Shown here: positions 4,135 through 7,405 of the stretch, one piece after another
Layout of the letters: each line of letters starts with the position of its first letter
Position numbering within the stretch: the stretch's first letter is position 1
Assembly (NCBI GenBank): GCA_003647435.1
Contig: QMMV01000095.1
Span: 1 to 7,405 of the forward strand
Reading direction: 5' to 3'
DNA from: Deltaproteobacteria bacterium
GTDB taxonomy: Bacteria > Desulfobacterota > Desulfobacteria > Desulfobacterales > C00003060
DNA: 7,405 nt
Notes under the pieces: generated by a model
Database searches by the model: none
The model's input: only the letters and a program-made list of their open reading frames with translations
What the model was told of the DNA's origin: nothing
Made by a program: the position numbers and the translations under genes

Positions 4135-5906
4135 CAGAAGGCTTCGTAAAAAAAAAGAGAGACTCTACCAGATGGGTTCGCTTTCGGATCCTTCTGGTAG
4201 CCACGATCCTGGCGATCTGCTTTGGCATCATACTGGGCCGGGCTGTTCAGTTGCAGGTCCTGGACCGCAGTGAGCTTTCCGAAAGGGCTGCAGGACAATA
4301 CAAAAAGGCATTTTGCAACAAGCCGAGACGGGGAACCATTTTTGATCGGCATTACAAAGAACTGGCGGTAAGTATCGAGGTGTCATCCATATGCGCTTAC
4401 CCGAAGCAGGTTTCCGACCCGGACCAGACAGCGGCAGCCCTGGCAGGTACTCTGAATCTGCGCAAGAGCGTGCGTGCACAAAAGCTTTCCTCAGACAGGG
4501 CATTCGTATGGGTCAAGCGTCAGGCAGATCCAAAAGACGTGTCAGCAGTGAAGAAATTAAAGCTTAGAGGAATCGGTTTTGTCCGGGAAAGCCGCCGGTT
4601 TTACCCGCTGAAGACTGTGGCAGGACAGGTTATCGGAATTTGTGGAACCGACGGAAAGGGTCTGGAGGGACTTGAATACTATTACGATTCTTCCTTGAGC
4701 GGCCGCGAAAGCAACTGGACCATCTTCAGGGATGCTCTGGGGCGTTCCTTTACAGTAGAGGCGGCTACAGGGAAGCGTAAGGATGGACATAACCTGATTT
4801 TGACCATCGACAAGAACATTCAGTACATTGCCGAGCAGGCACTGGCCAGGGGGGTTGAGGCGTTTTCAGCAAAGTCAGGTGTGGCAGTGGTGATGGTTCC
4901 CCGCACGGGAGCGATTCTGGCCATGGCCCATGTGCCTCAGTTTAACCCGAATGCCTTTGAAAAATACGAACCCTGGTTGTGGAGAAATCGCGCGATTACC
5001 GATACCTTTGAGCCGGGCTCCACATTCAAAGTTTTCCTGGCCGCAGCAGCCCTGGAGTCGGGGCTTTGCACGCCTTACACCCGCATCTATTGCGAGAAGG
5101 GAAACTACCGGGTCGGCAAGCTTGTGGTACATGATATTCATCCGCGGGGAACACTTTCCCTTCAGGACATTCTAAAATACTCCAGCAACATCGGCGCAGC
5201 AAAAATAGGTGAAAGAATCGGCAGTGCCTACTTTTACAGGAAACTAAGAGAATTCGGTTTTGGAGAGAAAACCGGCATCGACTGCCCTGGAGAGAGCGCC
5301 GGCAATTTGCTTCCTTTTAAGCGCTGGTCTCATATGGATGCCCTCGCCATTTGTTTTGGACAAGGTGTTTCTGTATCTGCACTGCAGATAGCAACTGCGC
5401 TCTCTGCCATAGCCAACGACGGTGTTCTCATGAAGCCCTACCTGGTGCAGGCAATGACAGACCGAAGCGGGCGGATAATAAAGAACTTTCGACCCTCAAG
5501 GGTGCGGAGGGTTATTTCATCAACAACAGCACGCCTCCTGACCCGTATGCTCGAGAGAGTCGTCGCTAAAGGAGGCACAGGCGTAAAGGCGGCACTGAGC
5601 GGCTATCGGGTAGCCGGAAAGACGGGCACGGCCCAGAAGGCAGATCCCGAAGGAAAGGGATATGCCAAAGACAGACATACGGCTTCGTTTATAGGTTTTG
5701 TGCCGGCAGGGAAGCCTGAAGTTGTCGTCGTTGTCGTGATAGACGAGCCTGAAAAAGACCGCTATGGCGGCGTAGTGGCTGCACCGGTTTTTCGGCAGAT
5801 TGCGCGTGAGACGCTTCAGTATCTTAAAATACCTCCCGAGCTCAGAGTGCCTGAGGGGAAGTACTCCGCATCACTCGGTCCGCCTGAGCCGGAGTCGGGT
5901 GGCTGA
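4131..5906 (+). CDS. ftsI: Septal peptidoglycan transpeptidase FtsI (PBP3)
   Basis: A 591-residue class B penicillin-binding protein that cross-links septal peptidoglycan together with FtsW. A basic cytoplasmic tail precedes one membrane helix (about 17-39). The dimerisation/pedestal domain holds RRGTIFDR (66-73) and RFYPLKTVAGQVIG (156-169). The transpeptidase domain has all three active-site motifs: STFK (297-300, nucleophile S297), SSN (351-353) and KTGT (497-500). HTASFIGFVPAGKPE (516-530) follows as expected. The protein ends soon after the catalytic domain, with no PASTA repeats. There is no evident Shine-Dalgarno before the ATG; the start overlaps the ftsL stop, implying translational coupling. 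A run of nine A (4148-4156) encodes lysines 7-9 and is a possible slippage site. The position in the dcw order favours FtsI over a sporulation or elongation PBP. Confidence 0.95.
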   Translation: MTEGFVKKKRDSTRWVRFRILLVATILAICFGIILGRAVQLQVLDRSELSERAAGQYKKAFCNKPRRGTIFDRHYKELAVSIEVSSICAYPKQVSDPDQTAAALAGTLNLRKSVRAQKLSSDRAFVWVKRQADPKDVSAVKKLKLRGIGFVRESRRFYPLKTVAGQVIGICGTDGKGLEGLEYYYDSSLSGRESNWTIFRDALGRSFTVEAATGKRKDGHNLILTIDKNIQYIAEQALARGVEAFSAKSGVAVVMVPRTGAILAMAHVPQFNPNAFEKYEPWLWRNRAITDTFEPGSTFKVFLAAAALESGLCTPYTRIYCEKGNYRVGKLVVHDIHPRGTLSLQDILKYSSNIGAAKIGERIGSAYFYRKLREFGFGEKTGIDCPGESAGNLLPFKRWSHMDALAICFGQGVSVSALQIATALSAIANDGVLMKPYLVQAMTDRSGRIIKNFRPSRVRRVISSTTARLLTRMLERVVAKGGTGVKAALSGYRVAGKTGTAQKADPEGKGYAKDRHTASFIGFVPAGKPEVVVVVVIDEPEKDRYGGVVAAPVFRQIARETLQYLKIPPELRVPEGKYSASLGPPEPESGG

Positions 5907-5993
5907 GTAGGCAGTAGGAGCGATTCATGAATCGCCCCTACAGGGTGGATACCGGAGGGTAGCGACAAATCACATCACAATGGTGAACGATAA
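5907..5993. other. Spacer between ftsI and murE
   Basis: These 87 non-coding bases interrupt the otherwise tightly packed operon. They contain a 28-base palindrome (5914-5941), a purine-rich stretch, GGAGGG, at 5953-5958 that is too far from murE to serve it, and GGTGA (5982-5986), the probable weak ribosome binding site of murE. I see no clear promoter hexamers. Confidence 0.7.
5914..5941. repeat. 28-bp near-perfect palindrome, dispersed-repeat type
   Basis: GTAGG (5914-5918) pairs with CCTAC (5937-5941), then one A-C mismatch, then GCGATTCA (5920-5927) pairs with TGAATCGC (5928-5935). The centre is TTCATGAA. Thirteen of fourteen positions pair. Palindromes of the form GTAGGGGCGATTCATGAATCGCCCCTAC are, from memory, widely dispersed in Desulfobacterota and other bacteria, so this is probably one copy of a REP-like family. 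There is no T-run, so it is not a standard terminator, but it could form a transcript hairpin between ftsI and murE. Confidence 0.75.
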
Positions 5994-7405
5994 ATGAAAC
6001 TTGGCAGCCTTCTTCATTCTGTGAGCGTGAAACGCATAGCTGGTTCTGAAGATCGCGATATCAGCTCGATTCACTACTATTCAGCCGGCGTAACCCCCGG
6101 CAGCCTATTTGTAGCGATCCAGGGGCATCAATCCGATGGACACGATTACATAGAAGATGCGGTACAAAGAGGGGCCGTTGCTGTTGTGACTGAAAGAAAG
6201 TGGTCGGGTCCGCCGTCGGTTAGTGTGGTTGAGGTTGAAAATGCGAGGTTTGCCCTGGCTGCCCTTTCGTCTGCCTTTTACGGGGATCCATCTCGTGAGC
6301 TTGTTGTTGTCGGAATTACAGGTACCAATGGAAAAACAACAACAGCCTACCTGGTGGAGTCAATATTGAAAGCCGCCGATTGCAATGTAGGTGTCATCGG
6401 TACAATCAATTACAGATTTGCAGGTCGGACGTTTTCGAACCCGGTGACCACACCCGAGTCCCTCGACCTGATGCGCATCCTGCGACAGATGGCCGACACG
6501 GGGGTAACGCATGTTGTTGTGGAAGTCTCATCCCATGCACTGGCTCTTGATAGAGTAGCTTCATGTAAATTTGACATAGGCGTTTTTACAAATCTGTCGA
6601 GGGACCATCTCGACTATCATGGGGATATGGAAACTTACTGGCAATGCAAGAGGAAGCTGTGTCTTGACTGTCTTCAGTCCGGGTCAAAACGTGCAGTCGC
6701 CGCGGCGGTGATTAACTGTGACGATCTGAGGGGGAAGAAGCTTGCCTCGGAGGTCCCGGTAAGGTGTTTGAAAATTGGCTTCTCAGACGGCTGCCAGGTC
6801 CGTGCCAGAAACATCCGGACGGGGATTGAAGGCACATCGGGCTTGGTGCAATGCCCGGAAGGTGATTTTGAGTTCAACTCTTACCTGATAGGGCGCCACA
6901 ATGTCTACAACATCCTGGCCGCCACGGGTGTTGCTAACGCACTTGGCCTGCCAGTCTCCGCCATAGCGCAAGGAATCAAGAACCTTAAAGGTGTGCCTGG
7001 CCGGCTCGAGCGCGTGTGTAATCGTGCCGGGTTTTCTGTCTTTGTTGATTATGCCCACACCCCCGATGCCCTGGAAAAAGTGCTGACGGCGGTGAAAGAA
7101 CTTACATCTGGTCGCCTGATTACCATATTCGGCTGCGGCGGCGATCGGGATCGAGACAAACGCCCAATGATGGGCGCAGTTGCAGGCCGCCTGAGTGATT
7201 TTTGTATTCTAACCTCCGATAACCCGCGCAGCGAGCCCCCCGGGTCGATTCTGGCCGATATCATCCCGGGGATAGCCGGCGTTCGAAATCGCAGGTTTGA
7301 ACCGCGAGAGTTAGTCAAAGGATTTGATGCTCCCGGCTATGCAGTTGAGGAGGACAGAAGGCGCGCCATTGCGTTGGGGATCAGGGCGGCGCGCGCCGGA
7401 GATAC
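5994..7405 (+). CDS. murE: UDP-MurNAc-tripeptide synthetase MurE, meso-DAP type (3' end cut)
   Basis: This cytoplasmic ATP-dependent ligase adds meso-diaminopimelate to UDP-MurNAc-L-Ala-D-Glu. The reading frame is open from ATG 5994 to the window edge: 470 whole codons, probably lacking about 25-45. The N-terminal substrate domain includes PGSLFVAIQGHQSDGHDYI. The ATP-binding P-loop is TGTNGKTTT (109-117). TTPESLDLM, EVSSHALALDRV and FTNLSRDHLDYHG follow, then the probable carbamylated lysine K219 in YWQCKRK. GRHNVYNILAA, PGRLERV, VDYAHTPDALEKVL and GCGGDRDRDKRPMMG lead to the C-terminal domain. DNPR (409-412, bases 7218-7229) is the signature for DAP rather than lysine. The start is firm: a TAA lies in frame at 5991-5993, and GGTGA (5982-5986) is a weak ribosome binding site. 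It follows ftsI after 87 bases. Confidence 0.96.
   Translation, partial: MKLGSLLHSVSVKRIAGSEDRDISSIHYYSAGVTPGSLFVAIQGHQSDGHDYIEDAVQRGAVAVVTERKWSGPPSVSVVEVENARFALAALSSAFYGDPSRELVVVGITGTNGKTTTAYLVESILKAADCNVGVIGTINYRFAGRTFSNPVTTPESLDLMRILRQMADTGVTHVVVEVSSHALALDRVASCKFDIGVFTNLSRDHLDYHGDMETYWQCKRKLCLDCLQSGSKRAVAAAVINCDDLRGKKLASEVPVRCLKIGFSDGCQVRARNIRTGIEGTSGLVQCPEGDFEFNSYLIGRHNVYNILAATGVANALGLPVSAIAQGIKNLKGVPGRLERVCNRAGFSVFVDYAHTPDALEKVLTAVKELTSGRLITIFGCGGDRDRDKRPMMGAVAGRLSDFCILTSDNPRSEPPGSILADIIPGIAGVRNRRFEPRELVKGFDAPGYAVEEDRRRAIALGIRAARAGD

Noticed and set aside
5914..5941. Intrinsic terminator after ftsI
   Set aside because: The stem is strong but no T-run follows on either strand, and murE continues in the same direction shortly after.
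6674..7318. Minus-strand ORFs inside murE
   Set aside because: They are antisense shadows of the murE frame, which has every catalytic motif of its family.

Overview
The window looks like chromosome from a Gram-negative bacterium of the Desulfobacterota (former Deltaproteobacteria) type. This rests on the gene order mraZ-rsmH-ftsL-ftsI-murE, the meso-diaminopimelate signature DNPR in MurE, a base composition of roughly 50% G+C, and palindromic and tandem repeats of a style I know from memory in that group. The phylum assignment is an inference. The only solid part is that the organism makes a meso-DAP peptidoglycan and divides by the FtsZ/FtsI route.

Layout: bases 1-236 hold no gene I can support. 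A promoter-like element lies over an inverted repeat at 237-265. It precedes a small nitroreductase-family flavoprotein (285-854). This is followed by mltG, an endolytic murein transglycosylase (922-1917, GTG start). A 500-base non-coding stretch (1918-2417) comes next. It carries a heptamer tandem repeat, a cluster of REP-like palindromic and tandem repeats sharing a CTCTGC/GCAGAG core, a weak A/T-rich terminator candidate, and then a promoter with three 10-bp-spaced MraZ-type boxes. From 2418 to the right edge, all genes are on the + strand and form the start of the dcw (division and cell wall) cluster: mraZ, rsmH, ftsL, ftsI and murE. murE is cut by the window end.

How the genes work together: MraZ probably represses its own operon through the boxes at 2378-2403. 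RsmH methylates 16S rRNA. FtsL and FtsI are the bitopic scaffold and the septal transpeptidase of the divisome, and they are translationally coupled by an ATGA overlap. MurE adds meso-DAP to the peptidoglycan precursor. MltG, just upstream in the same orientation, cuts nascent glycan strands, so most of the window concerns wall growth. An 87-base gap with a 28-base near-perfect palindrome separates ftsI from murE and breaks an otherwise tight operon.

I found no convincing new biological system. The points most worth a second look are the MraZ boxes, the repeat cluster between mltG and mraZ, the palindrome inside the dcw operon, and the inverted repeat over the nitroreductase promoter.
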